Below, piece after piece: positions 6,777 to 7,337 of a stretch of DNA of 7,337 nt. This DNA is from Bifidobacteriaceae bacterium (GTDB taxonomy: Bacteria > Actinomycetota > Actinomycetes > Actinomycetales > WQXJ01): contig JAIRNM010000386.1 in NCBI GenBank assembly GCA_031258055.1, positions 1 through 7,337 of the forward strand. Reading direction: 5' to 3'. How positions within the stretch are numbered: position 1 is the first letter of the stretch; each line of letters starts with the position of its first letter. The notes under the pieces were generated by a model that saw nothing but the letters and a program-made list of their open reading frames with translations, was not told the origin of the DNA and searched no databases. The translations under genes and the position numbers were made by a program.

Positions 6777-7337
6777 TCAGGACTCAGCCGCCAGGGCGCG
6801 GACGGATTCGGCCAGGCGGGGTTGCCAGTCGGGCGGGGAAAACCCGGTGGCTTGGAGCTTGGCTGTGTCGAGGGCGCTGTGGCGGGGGCGGGGGGCGGCG
6901 CCTGGGTGGTCGGCCAGGTATTCGGCGGTGGTGACCGGGCGGACGTCGGCCGGGTCGCGGCCGGACAGTTCGAAGACTTGGCCGGCCAGCGCGTGCCAGG
7001 AGACCACCGGCCCGGAATTGGAGGCGTGGTAGATGCCCGGGGCGGCCCGGACCGCCAACAGGTGCAGAGCGGCCTGGGCCAGGTCGGCGGTGAAGGTGGG
7101 GCGGCCCAACTGATCGTCCACCACGGCCGGCGAGGCGCCCGAGGCGGCCAAGCGGTGCATGGTGCGGACGAAATTCGGCCCGGCGCCGATCAGCCAGCTA
7201 GTCCGCAAGATGTGGTGCGACGGCAAGGTGGCGACCAGGGCGTCACCGGCCGCCTTGGTCTGGCCGTAAACCCCGAGCGGCGCCAAAGGCTCGTCCTCAG
7301 CGTGAACCGGGCGCTCGCCATCGTACACATAATCGCT
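6777..7337 (-). CDS. rmlD: dTDP-4-dehydrorhamnose reductase, C-terminal part (5' end outside window)
   Basis: The frame runs from the right edge to a TGA at 6777-6779 and gives 186 residues; roughly the first 110 of a normal reductase (about 290-300) lie beyond the window. Visible features are SDYVYDG at 1-7 (the family's TDYVFDG strand end), YGQTKAAGD with catalytic Tyr24 and Lys28 of the short-chain-dehydrogenase YxxxK motif, LRTSWLIG (46-53), DDQLGRPTF (74-82) and a C-terminal PRPRHSALDT segment close to the RmlD RPxxSxLD pattern. The enzyme reduces dTDP-4-keto-L-rhamnose with NAD(P)H to dTDP-L-rhamnose, the donor for rhamnosyltransferases. In many actinobacteria this domain is fused behind the RmlC epimerase; that cannot be seen here. 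It is clearly richer in GC than the glycan-assembly genes (about 77% in sampled lines against 53-58%), so it may belong to the older chromosomal backbone. Confidence 0.9.
   Translation of the reverse strand, partial: SDYVYDGERPVHAEDEPLAPLGVYGQTKAAGDALVATLPSHHILRTSWLIGAGPNFVRTMHRLAASGASPAVVDDQLGRPTFTADLAQAALHLLAVRAAPGIYHASNSGPVVSWHALAGQVFELSGRDPADVRPVTTAEYLADHPGAAPRPRHSALDTAKLQATGFSPPDWQPRLAESVRALAAES

Noticed and set aside
1..7337. CRISPR array, tRNA, rRNA, or intact insertion sequence
   Set aside because: I saw no regularly spaced repeats, no tRNA-like cloverleaf or rRNA stretch, and no transposase or paired terminal inverted repeats with target duplications.

Overview
The window comes from a high-GC Gram-positive bacterium, most likely an actinomycete (Actinomycetota). 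The reasons are the high GC with GC-rich third codon positions, several GTG starts, and protein families typical of actinobacterial cell-surface glycan loci. I cannot name a genus. The window is part of a locus for a surface polysaccharide (exopolysaccharide, capsule or cell-wall glycan) made by the Wzx/Wzy-dependent route.

Layout from left to right. Positions 1-438 (+) are the C-terminal part of a family 2 glycosyltransferase. Twelve bases later an O-antigen-type repeat-unit polymerase (Wzy, 451-1842 +) follows, apparently in the same operon. A convergent spacer with stable hairpins separates it from a DUF4422 glycosyltransferase-like protein (2022-2798, -). A spacer of about 670 bases (2799-3470) has no convincing gene but holds a strong 26-base near-palindrome. 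Next come a complete family 2 glycosyltransferase (3471-4427 +), a short convergent spacer, and a Wzx-type flippase (4559-5998, -). Upstream of the flippase is a leader with several consecutive inverted repeats. Positions 6386-6672 carry a decayed VapBC-type toxin-antitoxin pair: an antitoxin tail overlapping a truncated PIN-domain toxin. The window ends inside a dTDP-4-dehydrorhamnose reductase (rmlD, 6777 to beyond the edge, -).

How the genes fit together (inference from families): RmlD completes dTDP-L-rhamnose. The glycosyltransferases build a lipid-linked repeat unit on the inner face of the membrane, Wzx flips it, and Wzy polymerises it. The initiating sugar-phosphate transferase and the chain-length and attachment functions are not in the window. 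The genes switch strand repeatedly and are separated by gene-poor spacers, unlike the usual one-direction operon. The rmlD end is also visibly richer in GC than the flippase and transferase genes. Both features, with the broken toxin-antitoxin pair, suggest a locus assembled piecewise by transfer. I see no clearly new biological system. The items most worth checking are the palindrome in the 670-base spacer, the structured flippase leader and the VapBC remnant at the composition boundary.
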